Shown: one piece after another, positions 15,791-24,717 of the stretch | How the letters are laid out: every line of letters begins with the position of its first letter | Position numbering within the stretch: the stretch's first letter is position 1 | From: Oscillospiraceae bacterium | GTDB taxonomy: Bacteria > Bacillota > Clostridia > Oscillospirales > Acutalibacteraceae | NCBI GenBank assembly: GCA_910574935.1 | Contig: CAJTCU010000026.1 | Location: 1 to 33,428, forward strand | Reading direction: 5' to 3' | Length of the DNA: 33,428 nucleotides | Made by a program: the position numbers and the translations under genes | The notes under the pieces: generated by a model | Database searches by the model: none | What the model was told of the DNA's origin: nothing | Seen by the model: the letters and a program-made list of their open reading frames with translations, nothing else

Positions 15791-16253
15791 AAGTCAATAA
15801 AAGCCAAGTCTGCCCAGCGGCAGAAAAGAAAAAACAGCTGCTGGGCAGGCCGATTCACCATGCCAACATTTGCCCCATGCGGCGTTTTTAAGGGATTAAA
15901 ACCGCCGTTCTCTTATCCCCCCAAAAGAATGATGCGGTAACGCTGGAACGCACGGCGGCTGGTATGAGGCAGCCGCCATGAACTACATCCCGTTCGACAC
16001 AATTTGACAGCATTTGAACCGTCAAAAAAGCCAGTTCCCCGTCTGGGAGAACTGCGGACACAAAGTTATACTATAAAATTATACTGAGCAACTCGCCCGG
16101 TGGGTTTGTGACCTGCCGGACGGTTTTTATCGTTTCCTGATTGGCCAAAAAAAATTGCAAATCGGGCCATTTACCGCGCAGATCGGCCCAATCACTTCGC
16201 TCTGTTAGCGGAAAGGGAGAGAACCACCACCATCCCCCGACAAAAGCGGGTGA
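15791..16253. other. Intergenic region with an inverted repeat
   Basis: No credible gene. A perfect 9-bp inverted repeat CTGCCCAGC / GCTGGGCAG (15810-15818 and 15840-15848) lies 20 nt after the last gene of the operon and may end transcription, although no T-run follows. The rest appears to be GC-richer debris of an integrative element. Confidence 0.4.
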
Positions 16254-16448
16254 GAAGATGGGATCTATTCCCGCAGCTATGACGAGTGCCGGTTTGACGC
16301 CTTTTGCAAATTGGTACTGAGGAACGAGACCCATAACTACCGGCGCGGCTTAAAGCGCCGGTGTGACCGGCAGGTGTCGATCCACGCCTTGTCGCAAGAG
16401 AACATTTGTCAAGGAGGCTTTCACCCAAAAGATGAAAGCCCCCGATAA
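16254..16448 (+). pseudogene. Fragment of a small sigma-factor-like ICE protein
   Basis: An open stretch without ATG reads SYDECRFDAFCKLVLRNETH, then NYRRGLKRRCDRQVSIHALS, and stops at TAA 16446-16448. This looks like the N-terminal half of the small sigma-70-like proteins of Tn916-type and related conjugative elements. Start and C-terminal half are missing. Its end contains the inverted repeat GGCTTTCA / TGAAAGCC. Confidence 0.35.
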
Positions 16449-16459
16449 ACTGGAAGTTT

Positions 16460-17023
16460 TCAACCTAAAACTTCCATCACTTTTATAAATTTATCCTGAT
16501 AGCATTTTTTGCTTTCAGCAGATAGTTTTTGAAAACTTCTCGTCAACTTGTCTTTTACAAATGTCTTGCCTTCTTCAATTCCCATACCTTTTTGAACGTA
16601 TGCTAAATATAAAAGACTCGGCACACTGTCAAAGTGTGAGATTGCATCGGCGTCGGCAACACATAATTCTTCAAGGCTGATTTTTTCCGAACTGACACTG
16701 CCTCTGTGATTTCTGATACATTTTTGTACCAATGAAATCTTTCTGTCATCATAACCATATTCTTTTAGAATACGATATGCTATTTCTGCCCCGTGGATAT
16801 GGTGAAGTTCATAGAGACTATAATCTGTAATAGAAGCAATATCATGCAACCAAGCCGCAATCACGACAATTTCCTTATCTGCCCCGTATTTTTCTGCCAG
16901 AATTTCTGCATTTTTAACGACTGCAATAATGTGATAATAGCAGCCCAATCCAAACTTATTCGTTGGTTTTTGGCATCTATCATATATTTCATGCTGCAAA
17001 TTTTCAAAAATATCTTCCCGCAT
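16460..17023 (-). CDS. HD-domain phosphohydrolase-like protein
   Basis: A 187-residue HD-superfamily protein. The metal-binding histidines and aspartates are visible in order: CYYHIIAVVKNAE, AAWLHDIASI (the HD pair), LHHIHGAEIAYRIL, CIRNHRG and CVADADAISHFDS. Such proteins act on nucleotides or other phosphate esters; the substrate cannot be told. ATG 17023 is chosen because GAGGTGAAACT precedes it; the frame extends upstream to 17092 without a site. It stands alone between ICE debris and the restriction-modification genes. Its last codons lie in a GGAAGTTTT / AAAACTTCC repeat that may help end transcription. Confidence 0.85.
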   Translation of the reverse strand: MREDIFENLQHEIYDRCQKPTNKFGLGCYYHIIAVVKNAEILAEKYGADKEIVVIAAWLHDIASITDYSLYELHHIHGAEIAYRILKEYGYDDRKISLVQKCIRNHRGSVSSEKISLEELCVADADAISHFDSVPSLLYLAYVQKGMGIEEGKTFVKDKLTRSFQKLSAESKKCYQDKFIKVMEVLG

Positions 17024-17289
17024 AGTTTCACCTCTGCAAATACAGATTTGTCGATTTATCACGAGCCAAGATACCTCCAACGGGAATGACATTCAACCCT
17101 ACCTATAGTCGCTGATAATAGTGGCAAGCAAGGCTTTGGTTCCCACAAATGCTCAAAATGGACTTCCAGCGTTGCCGCCGGAAATCCTTTTTTGCTTGCT
17201 GGGACAGCGTCCCAAACCCTTTGAACAGCCCTTTGTCGGGACTGGCTTGCGTTTGATTTCCGAACGCTGTCACTATGTTGAAACAAAAA

Positions 17290-18750
17290 TCATCTTGCAT
17301 AGATAACTTCATCGTTTATGATACGAAGAGCTTGTTGTTCCAGTCTGTATGCTTCATATCTTTTTGCATTTGCTTCCAGCGCAAGTGCATTGATCCGCTT
17401 TTGCATCTCCTGATTTTGCAACAACGGAATAGGGATTTGACGAACATGATTGTCGTCAATTTCATCCACCACAGAGCCGTAGATGTAGCGGGTAATCAAG
17501 GGATAGCCATAATCAGATGCCAGAAAAATATAAAGGTATCCGGCAATATCTTTATTAGCAGGAACAACACGGATAATATGGTCGGAAGGAACCCAATGTT
17601 CCCAGTGACGCGGAACAAGCATTGTTTTACCTATAGTTCCGCTGCGCGTTATCAGGGTTGTGTTTTCATGCACTTCGAGGCTACTAAAAATTTTATCATG
17701 CTTTGTATTGGACAGGTATTTCTTTCCAGATGGGTCAAGTTCACCTAACTGTTTTCCACCAACAAGGACTCTACCATATCCCTCTTCCACATAAACTCGT
17801 TTGAATCTGCCTGGTAGAATGACTGCCTTGCTGATTCGGCTGTCACCGACTGTCGTCACTTCAGCAGCGTATTTTTTCAAGTGAGCAACCATCGTGTCTA
17901 CCACCGGAATATGGTAAGAAGCATCAAGGCGCAAATCCACATTGCTTAGTTTTACATCAAATGTGCTTACAGGTGCGGATATCTTTTGAAAGTCCTGTAT
18001 CGCAGGCAGATGAAGTTCTGTGACCATCAGCTTTGTGGCTGTATCAATCAGTTTGTTGGATTCATCTCGTAAAGCATAGGAACCTACAATCAAATCATGG
18101 ATGCGTTGTTTTAACATCATGGGTGCGTCCGGAATTTGGATTTCAGCAATATGCGCCGGTTCTATCTCCGATATAACGGAACCAAAAATATTTGCTTTAA
18201 TAAGAAGTTGTCCCGTTTTAGATTTCAGGAAAGCATATACATACCCTGGAAAGTCACGGCATTCCAGGCGAATGGCATGTTCGCTGACCAGCAACTTTGA
18301 TAAAGTTTTATTTACAAATGTCAAGTTTCCTATGGTGCCAGATCGTGACAACAATATCATTCCGTAGGATACCCTCAAATCGTTTATGGCAGGAGAATTC
18401 ACCATAAACTTAATTGGCTTTGGCATTATGTCGAGCATTTCAGAACTGCCAACGAAACCAACCGAACTCTTGTGTTCCTTACTCACATAGTTTCGTTTTA
18501 ATCTTCCGCCATAATAGGCACACTTAACTGGGCTGTGTTCGCCTATCAGCGGCAGAGATTTATATCTACCACACTTCACAGTTTCCCAAGCCTGTTTTGC
18601 CTCAACATCAAACACACTGGCCTCCAAGCGTTTTTGACGGGAAAGCACATCGGACAAGGAAACCGAACACCACTTAACCGGACTTTCAGTAATATGTACT
18701 TCTGTTTCTATAGGGACGGATATTCTCCGGGCGAGATTTCCTGCTACCAT
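17290..18750 (-). CDS. Restriction-modification specificity subunit (HsdS-like / BcgI-B-like)
   Basis: 486 residues with two target-recognition domains. Each ends in the same kind of segment: LLSRSGTIGNLTFV ... SKLLVSEHAIRLE and LITRSGTIGKTMLV ... VPSDHIIRVV. Each is followed by a Y[AI]FL(x)S(x5)L(I/L) stretch and a conserved I-P-P or QIPIP boundary, then a coiled helix (RINALALEANAKRYEAYRLE). This is the type I S-subunit plan, also used by type IIB specificity subunits. ATG 18750 overlaps the stop of the methylase gene. The gene is intact, unlike its partner. Without a working methylase subunit it is probably idle. Confidence 0.9.
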   Translation of the reverse strand: MVAGNLARRISVPIETEVHITESPVKWCSVSLSDVLSRQKRLEASVFDVEAKQAWETVKCGRYKSLPLIGEHSPVKCAYYGGRLKRNYVSKEHKSSVGFVGSSEMLDIMPKPIKFMVNSPAINDLRVSYGMILLSRSGTIGNLTFVNKTLSKLLVSEHAIRLECRDFPGYVYAFLKSKTGQLLIKANIFGSVISEIEPAHIAEIQIPDAPMMLKQRIHDLIVGSYALRDESNKLIDTATKLMVTELHLPAIQDFQKISAPVSTFDVKLSNVDLRLDASYHIPVVDTMVAHLKKYAAEVTTVGDSRISKAVILPGRFKRVYVEEGYGRVLVGGKQLGELDPSGKKYLSNTKHDKIFSSLEVHENTTLITRSGTIGKTMLVPRHWEHWVPSDHIIRVVPANKDIAGYLYIFLASDYGYPLITRYIYGSVVDEIDDNHVRQIPIPLLQNQEMQKRINALALEANAKRYEAYRLEQQALRIINDEVIYAR

Positions 18751-20763
18751 GAGATACCCTCCCTTCGTTTCCAGGCCTCGAAGAGTTTCGGCACATCGGC
18801 AGTCTGATCATCTAAAACCTTACACTTTCTTTCGTGAGAAACAGTACGGTCACCTTCCCCGGTTTCGCCAAGCACTCTGATGGTGTCTGTATCAGGCATA
18901 AGGATTTCGTTGCCCTGCACATCACGCTTGAATAAGGGATTGCCTCTCTTGTCATGTCAAACTCGCTCAACCATCGCCATGAAGATATTGTAGTCAGCCA
19001 TTTGTCCTGTACGCTCCTCAGTTGCTTTCTGCTCAGCAGTTTTCTTTTGGAGAAACAGAACAGATGTCTGCGTTCCGTTACGTGGTTGGAATGTGTCTAC
19101 ATGAAGGTCAACACTGGCAATAATTTTGTGATTTTTAATCAGCCATTCACGGATATATCCAAGTCCCGGCGAGCCAAGAATGGAATCTGGTAAGACAATT
19201 CCCATGCGTCCGCCAGGGACAAGGAACTGAGTGCATCGTTCAATAAATAGAATTTCCGGCGGGACAGATGACTGCAACCGATCTGTCATTTTCCAAGTTC
19301 CGGTTTTCTTATCATTTTCCCAGATATGGGCAAGTTCAAACTGCTCAAGGATATTCTTGTCCTTAATGGGAATCTTGCTACCAAACGGGGGATTGGTTAC
19401 AATCACATCAAACAGCGCAATGGTCTTGTGGTTACGGAGGCCAACACTATCAATGTGCAGTGCTTCTGCAAGGCGTGTCCTGAACTCATTCGTCCATTCG
19501 TGTGGGAAGAAGTGAATTCGTTTGCAGAATATTTCCGCTCCCATCGTTATTCATGACCATGTTCATCTTGGTCGCTTTGACTAAATCCGGGTTAATGTCA
19601 AAGCCAAAGAAACTGGTTGCTGCCATCTCGGAAATTCGGTCTTGAAATACTTTTATCGTATCACTATCCCAATTTTTTCTGGGAATCCCCATACTGCTTG
19701 AAAAATCTTTTTCGAGCTGACCTATAACGTGTGTCATGGCCTGAACGAGGAAACCGCCAGTACCACAGGAACTGTCCAGCACCTTCTCGTCAATACGAGG
19801 ATTTATCATCTCCACAACCATTTTCATAACATTTCGGGGAGTGAAAAACTCTCCTCTGTCGCCACGGAGATTTGCACCCACGATTTCTTCATAGGCTTTT
19901 CCCTTAATATCAATGTTAGTATTAAGTAAACTGTACCGTTGCAATTCACTGACAATATAAGCCAAGCTGCGCGGTGTCAGTTTGATTTCATCATTGGCAT
20001 CAAAGATTTTTCCATGACGCTTTTTTACACGCTGAAAGATTTGAGAGATGCGTTTTTGCACAGTCAATTGTCCATCAGGATTAGAGCGTTCCTCTGATGT
20101 CGTATAAAATTCCAAAGGCTTAGGAATATTGCGCTCGTCCTCAATTTTGCAGAAAATGACTTTCAGCAGTTCAAAAAAAGCCGGCTGTTTTTGCATCCCA
20201 TCATTCACATAGATGTGATTATGGCAGGTCTTGAACACAAAGAGCAGATTATCATCAGAGGCATTGCGGAGGCTTTTCCGGCTGGGTCTGTTGACATCAT
20301 CCAGACTGCCATCGGCAGAGGGAATATCGTTGTAGTCCATAAAGGAGATATTCCCCGCATCATCTATGCACTTGCGAAAAACAAACTTCTGAACGCTGTT
20401 AGTCCACATTCCCCATTCGCAGTTTGGGCATACAGACATATAGGATTGTAACTGCGCTACCCCATCCTTGGCATTTCGAGCGTCCACAGTTTCTCTCTTG
20501 CATTCAATAATGATTTTAATAGTACCTTGCGTTTGCTCAGCAGCATCTTTATCCCAGACTACGATATCTGCCCTTGGCTTCCTTGAGCCAACTTGGAGAG
20601 TATACTCAATCTTAATCTGCGATGTAAGATATTTGTGTTCATTCACAAGACGCTTCTCTATCGTTTGGCGAACGTACTCCTCTGGAGTATCATTTCTAAA
20701 CTTGCTATCGATATAATCACAGATTTTTCCTTCTGGAATAACAATCACCTTTGTATCAGCCAT
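18744..20763 (-). pseudogene. Fused PD-(D/E)XK nuclease / N6-adenine methylase subunit (BcgI-A-like), broken by a frameshift and a stop
   Basis: ATG 20763 (with GGAGGAAACAACG) starts a subunit of about 672 codons. Residues 30-120 are an HsdR-N-like nuclease domain: PRADIVVW, IIIECKRE and AQLQSYM give D, E-x-K and Q-x3-Y. Then come a helical domain, methylase motif I (DSSCGTGGFL) and motif IV (VTNPPFGSK). A one-base indel near 19500-19507 splits it (NSLLP / HEWTNEF), and TGA 18957-18959 interrupts the C-terminus; the same frame continues HDKRGNPLFKRDVQGNE to TAG 18744. Nuclease and methylase in one chain, plus a separate S subunit and no hsdR nearby, is the BcgI-type IIB plan. Confidence in the domain calls is high; in the type IIB class it is moderate. 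Confidence 0.8.
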
Positions 20764-21013
20764 CGTTGTTTCCTCCATTTTCTCTGGAAGGACGGACATA
20801 ACGAATTATGTCAGACAAGTCACAGTCGAGGGCATAGCAAATACGAGCCAGAACATCAAGGTCTGGGCGCTTGATGTCATTCTTGCAATATGTGTTTAGC
20901 TGCGTCCGTTGCAGATTTGCATTTTCAGCCAAAAAGTTCTTACTTATATTCTTTTTCGACAAATACTCAGCTAAAACAATGTCAAAGTGACCATAGTCAA
21001 GCAACTCACTCAT
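20756..21013 (-). CDS. XRE-family HTH regulator, likely controller of the RM operon
   Basis: An 85-residue single-domain Cro/CI-type protein: AEYLSKKNISKNFLAENANL, then QRTQLNTYCKNDIKRPDLDV and ARICYALDCDLSDIIRYV. ATG 21013 follows AAGGGGGTAACGAT. It overlaps the methylase gene by 8 nt, so both share a transcript. In restriction-modification operons such small XRE proteins act as controllers that time methylase and nuclease expression; that role is inferred from position. The MITE copy at 21032-21211 starts 18 nt upstream of its start codon, so any promoter must be inside or beyond the MITE. Confidence 0.85.
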   Translation of the reverse strand: MSELLDYGHFDIVLAEYLSKKNISKNFLAENANLQRTQLNTYCKNDIKRPDLDVLARICYALDCDLSDIIRYVRPSRENGGNNDG

Positions 21014-21031
21014 ATCGTTACCCCCTTATCT

Positions 21032-21211
21032 TTAAGGCAACCCCGCACCATTCGCGGCTGGCGCCTTAAGCACCGTCTTGCTTGCAGATTTTCCGTGATA
21101 GCGCACAGCTTTCGCTTGTCAATGGTAAGGTTGACGGCGCTCAATCTGTACACTCTGAAGAAAAATCTGACTGCGCAATACAGTACTTAGAATTGTGCGG
21201 TATTGCCTTAA
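21032..21211. mobile_element. MITE-like element, copy B (180 bp, inverted relative to copy A)
   Basis: It begins TTAAGGCAACCCCGCACCAT and ends with the complement of TTAAGGCAATACCGCACAAT. Its reverse complement follows copy A (988-1154) almost base for base, apart from a 13-14-bp insertion (AGGCGCCAGCCGCG) near one end and scattered substitutions. Non-coding. It sits directly before the controller gene of the RM operon. Confidence 0.8.
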
Positions 21212-21315
21212 TAATCATATCACGGCGCTTCCAATATGTACAGCTGTAATTATCTGCACAGCTGGAGCTTTTTGACACTTCATATGTAACGTATAAAACA
21301 CCAGAGTGAGGCTTG

Positions 21316-21713
21316 CTAGTATAACAAGTCTTCTTCTGGTATCCACCGTCTCCTGCCCCCGCATTTGCAAGAGTTTTGGACCTGTAAAGCGTTGATTATC
21401 TCGCTCTTGATGACTTCCTCGTCGCGGTTGGCGATGCTATTCATCGCCTTGCCCCACTCCCACTGCGACCGCCGCTTCAATTCCTCACGCCAGCGGCTTT
21501 CATCAACTGCGGCAGGAGCGTGTCCATGCGCTGCTCTGCCATCCACTCGACACCCTTCAGGCGGTCAGCCAGCTTGCCACTGTTCATCAGCACCATCCAC
21601 AGCTTGGGCTTATGCTCCCGGAGGTAGTCGCGCCGAAGATCGCCGTACTTGCCATAGAATACATCCTGCTTCGGTTCCTCGTCAAGTATCAGATCGGGGA
21701 TGTAGTAGTCCCC
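21316..21713 (-). pseudogene. tnpV: 3' part of a tnpV-like gene split by the 21714-33152 element
   Basis: The minus strand reads GDYYIPDLILDEEPKQDVFY, then GKYGDLRRDYLREH ... LWMVLMNSGKLADRLKG, a TnpV-type protein (compare the intact copy at 32682). Near 21489-21500 a one-base shift leads into REELKRRSQWEWGKAMNSIA and ends at TAG 21316-21318. Its 5' part (MSKLKPRIHGEASDLDYILA) is at 33153-33216. Joining the two across GGGG restores LAG-DYYIPDL in frame. TnpV function is unknown. The gene was therefore dead twice: by the insertion and by a frameshift. Confidence 0.85.
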
Positions 21714-21784
21714 GCTTTACTTTACTTAAGGATAATCCTTCGGGGAACTGCCGCAAATGGCACATTCCCCATAGTTTCTATCTT

Positions 21785-23389
21785 TCAATCAATCTTTCCG
21801 ACAAAACGGTAGTAAATTTCAATATCCCATACTTTCTTACCGTTCTCGTCTTTCCTCCACTGATGGACTGCGATTTTCTCAATCAGCTCATTCAAAAGCG
21901 GGACGGTAAGCTCGTCAATGGCGCTGTATTTCTGGATTAAGTCTACCCACCGTTTTGCATCATCCGTTTCCGCTTTGGTTTCCTCAAGCCTTGCGGATAT
22001 GGTCTTTATTGTTTCGTCAAGCTGTTGCTGCTCCGTGCGGTATTTGACGGAGAGCATGGAATAGTTTTCTTCGTCAAGAAGCCCTTTTACCCTGTCCTCA
22101 TACATTTTCGCAAAAAGGTTGTTCAGTTCCTGCCTGCGTTTTTGTGCCTTTTTCAGCTCCTTTTCATCACGGGCATTCTCTGACCGCCGCTGTTTCTCGC
22201 TGCTCTGCAGCAGCCGCTCCAAAATGGCATCCTCATTCTTTTTTACTGCCATCAGCCAGTACTGTAACCTTCCGAGAACAAAAGCATAGAGCAGATTGTA
22301 AGTGATGAAATGCAGGGAACACGCTTCTTTCCCATGTGCGGAATACTGCGTGCAGCGGTAATACCTCGACTTGTTCTTTGTGTTTGCCGCCGACAAGCTC
22401 CAACCGCACTCGCCGCATTTGAGCAGCCCTGCGAATATCTGCGGCTCATCGTCCTTTCGGCTGCGTTTGCGGGAATTAATATGCCCCTGCACTAAATCCC
22501 ATGTTTCACGGTCAACTAATGGCTCGTGGGTATTCTCAATCCGCATCCAGTCCTCTTTCGGTCGCTTGACGTTCTTCTTTGACTTGTAGGAGAGTTTCTG
22601 TATCTGATAATGAACGGTGTTGCCAAGATAGATTTCATTCTGAAGGATTTTGCTTACGGTAACGATGTTCCAGAGGTATTTCTTCCCCTCTGGCTGACCT
22701 TCAAAAATGTTCGCCTTGTAACCGTTTTTCTGTGACGCCCACCATGCGGGTATCGGGACTTTCTCGGCGGCAAGGGTGCGGCAGATTTTGTTTGCCCCGT
22801 ATCCATGCGCCGCAAGCTCAAAAATCCGCTCCACAATCCACTTGGTTTCCTCGTCAACGACAAGCCTGTTCTTCTCGGCAGGGTTGATTTTATAGCCGAT
22901 TGGCACGACAGGGGCGATGTATTCCCCGTTCTTAAACTTGGCTTTCATCGCATTTTTTACCTTGCGGCTCGTTTCCTTTGCCTGCCATTCGTTGACAATG
23001 TTCTTGAATGGGGCGATGTCGTTGTCCTCCCTTATCGTGTCAACGCCGTCATGGATTGCGATGTACCTTACGCCCTTGCTTGGGAAATAAAGCTCCGTGT
23101 ACTGCCCCGTGAGGATATAGTTCCTGCCAAGCCTTGACAAATCCTTTGTGACAACGCAGTTGATTTTCCCGTCCTCTATGTCCTCAATCATGCGTTTGAA
23201 ACTCGGTCGCTCGAAATTTGTACCCGAAAATCCGTCGTCCACATACTCGTCTACGACTAAAAATCCCTGCTCATTTGCGTAATCCCTTAGTATCTGTTTC
23301 TGCGTGGAAATGCTTGCGCTCTCCCCTTCCAGCTCGTCATCACGGCTTAGACGCATATATAACGCTGTATTGTATTGCTGCTGTTTCAC
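21785..23389 (-). CDS. tnpX: Large serine recombinase (TnpX-type integrase/excisionase)
   Basis: About 534 residues. The N-terminal resolvase domain has the catalytic serine in YMRLSRDDELEGES, and FVVDEYVDDGFSGTNFERP-type and TKDLSRLGRN motifs. A recombinase domain follows (VPIGYKINPAEKNRLVVDEE), then a zinc ribbon (LLKCGECGWSLSAANTKNKS ... YRCTQYSAHGKEACS) and a long coiled coil (KRRQELNNLFAKMYEDRVKG). GTG 23389 is used because AGGAGG lies 9 nt upstream. This class recombines a short site with a 2-bp core and excises the element as a circle. The left end of the element is 71 bp beyond its stop codon. Confidence 0.93.
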   Translation of the reverse strand: MKQQQYNTALYMRLSRDDELEGESASISTQKQILRDYANEQGFLVVDEYVDDGFSGTNFERPSFKRMIEDIEDGKINCVVTKDLSRLGRNYILTGQYTELYFPSKGVRYIAIHDGVDTIREDNDIAPFKNIVNEWQAKETSRKVKNAMKAKFKNGEYIAPVVPIGYKINPAEKNRLVVDEETKWIVERIFELAAHGYGANKICRTLAAEKVPIPAWWASQKNGYKANIFEGQPEGKKYLWNIVTVSKILQNEIYLGNTVHYQIQKLSYKSKKNVKRPKEDWMRIENTHEPLVDRETWDLVQGHINSRKRSRKDDEPQIFAGLLKCGECGWSLSAANTKNKSRYYRCTQYSAHGKEACSLHFITYNLLYAFVLGRLQYWLMAVKKNEDAILERLLQSSEKQRRSENARDEKELKKAQKRRQELNNLFAKMYEDRVKGLLDEENYSMLSVKYRTEQQQLDETIKTISARLEETKAETDDAKRWVDLIQKYSAIDELTVPLLNELIEKIAVHQWRKDENGKKVWDIEIYYRFVGKID

Positions 23390-23413
23390 TTGTTTTAACC
23401 TCCTGTCCTTTGG

Positions 23414-23473
23414 AAACAGCCTGCCACAATACATTGCTTGCATGAATCTATTATAGCATGGGGCAGGCTGTTT
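23414..23473 (-). promoter_or_regulatory. tnpX promoter flanked by a 12-bp inverted repeat
   Basis: On the minus strand TATAAT (23450-23455) is preceded at 17 bp by TGGAAA (23473-23478), a plausible sigma-A promoter. A perfect 12-bp inverted repeat, AAACAGCCTGCC / GGCAGGCTGTTT, brackets the -10 and start region (23414-23425 and 23462-23473). It could be a repressor or recombinase binding site, or form a hairpin in the leader. Confidence 0.55.
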
Positions 23474-23494
23474 TTCCATCGCCAGCGGCAATTA

Positions 23495-23707
23495 TTAGGC
23501 AGATTTTTTTCTTTCGTACCGCATGACATTCTCCGCAAGCCTTTCCACGGTCTGCTTTTTATCGCTGAAATGCTCGGTAAAACAGATAACGTCTTTGCCG
23601 CAAATAAAGAATGACTGACCGTCTTTTTCTATGAAGCAGCCCTGTGGGATGCCTTTTTCCTTTGGCTTTATGCCTGTCTGTATCATCCTGTCGAACAATT
23701 TAACCAT
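23495..23707 (-). CDS. Small conserved mobile-element protein
   Basis: 70 residues (MVKLFDRMIQTGIKPKEKGI ... QSFFICGKDVICFTEHFSDK) with a basic helical end (RLAENVMRYERKKSA). It lies 7 nt after the relaxase stop and 105 nt before the recombinase start. No recognised domain. Position suggests an accessory of mobilization or excision. Confidence 0.65.
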   Translation of the reverse strand: MVKLFDRMIQTGIKPKEKGIPQGCFIEKDGQSFFICGKDVICFTEHFSDKKQTVERLAENVMRYERKKSA

Positions 23708-23714
23708 TCACTTC

Positions 23715-24680
23715 CTACCTTTCCTTTGACCTGTTTTTACTTGATTTCTGCAATTCCTCTAATACTTCTGGCGGTATCTTTTTCAATAACCTTTCCATCT
23801 GCTGATTGGTTTTCTGCAATTCAAATATCCTCTGGTTTGCTTTCTGTACCTTTCGTTCCTGCTCGTACTTCTCATCACGCATACGCCCCGCATAGTCGGC
23901 TTCCTGCCCGATTCTCTCTTTCAAGCTGTCGATATACGCCTGCTGTTTGCCGATTTCCTTAGAGAATTTCTCCACGTCTGGAAGCCATGCGGAGAGCAGT
24001 TCTAACGCCTTATCTCTTTTTTTGCCTGCGTTAAAGGCGTTGATGTCGGAGAGGGCAGACACGATTTCCGCATACTGTTTATCCAGACTGCCTCCCAGCT
24101 TATAGAGCCATGTGGGGATATGCTTGCGCTTCGTTTCCATTGAGGACTGCCCCCGTTCAAGCTGATTCCACCGTGCGGACATCCGCTCATGGTAGGCGGT
24201 CTGCCATTCGGATAGGGATTTCTGGTTGCCTAAAATAGACTTTGCTGACAGCTTGTTGTCTGGCGTAAGCGGCACAAAGCATAGGTGCATATGGGGCGTC
24301 CTCTCGTCCATATGGACGACTGCGGAGAGGATATTCTGCTTTCCCACACGCTCCGAAATAAAGTCAAGAGCCGTCTGGAAATACGCTTTTTGTTCTTCGG
24401 GCGGTAAGCTGTTCATAAATTCGGGCGAAGCTGTGATGAGCGTTTCCACCATCATCACGCTGTCTTTTCTTACCTTACAGCCCGCTTCCTTTACCATTTG
24501 GTTTATCTCTTTTTTATAGGTGTACTTTGGCGGTGCTATGAGATGGTAATTGTTTTTAGAACGTTCCGTATCAATATCTGGATTGCTTTTATAGGCTTCT
24601 TTCTTCCGCTCGTTGTGGCGTTCACAAGCCGCAACGCCGCCTGCCTTGCGTTTCTGGAAACGCAGGATTGCATAGGGCAT
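23715..24680 (-). CDS. MobV-family relaxase (Mob/Pre, TnpZ-like)
   Basis: 321 residues. The relaxase opens MPYAILRFQKRKAGGVAACE and RHNERKKEAY. The metal-binding histidine motif is VVHMDERTPHMHLCFVPLT (H-x-D-E-x2-P-H-x-H), and the C-terminal third is a coiled coil (QQAYIDSLKERIGQEADYAG ... RIFELQKTNQQMERLLKK). It would nick the oriT at 24876-24906 and lead the strand into a recipient with help from another element's transfer machinery. ATG 24680 has GGAAG upstream; the frame reaches 24716 without a site. Length is shorter than plasmid Mob/Pre proteins (about 400-490), as is common in transposon versions. Confidence 0.93.
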   Translation of the reverse strand: MPYAILRFQKRKAGGVAACERHNERKKEAYKSNPDIDTERSKNNYHLIAPPKYTYKKEINQMVKEAGCKVRKDSVMMVETLITASPEFMNSLPPEEQKAYFQTALDFISERVGKQNILSAVVHMDERTPHMHLCFVPLTPDNKLSAKSILGNQKSLSEWQTAYHERMSARWNQLERGQSSMETKRKHIPTWLYKLGGSLDKQYAEIVSALSDINAFNAGKKRDKALELLSAWLPDVEKFSKEIGKQQAYIDSLKERIGQEADYAGRMRDEKYEQERKVQKANQRIFELQKTNQQMERLLKKIPPEVLEELQKSSKNRSKER

Positions 24681-24717
24681 AGTCAATCTTCCTTTCTTCG
24701 GCGGGTAATCTTCCAAA

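Noticed and set aside
17103-17312. 69-codon minus-strand ORF between the HD gene and the specificity gene
   Set aside because: No ribosome binding site, no recognisable motif, alternative frames equally open, and it overlaps the 3' end of the specificity gene.
18957-18959. In-frame TGA codons here and at 1842-1844 as possible recoding (Sec, Pyl or Trp)
   Set aside because: No selenocysteine-type element seen, the methylase also has a frameshift, and normal genes in the window end in TGA, so simple decay is the better reading.
18744-20763. Type I RM system that lost hsdR
   Set aside because: The methylase subunit itself carries a nuclease-like N-terminal domain, which fits the BcgI-type plan without a separate hsdR.
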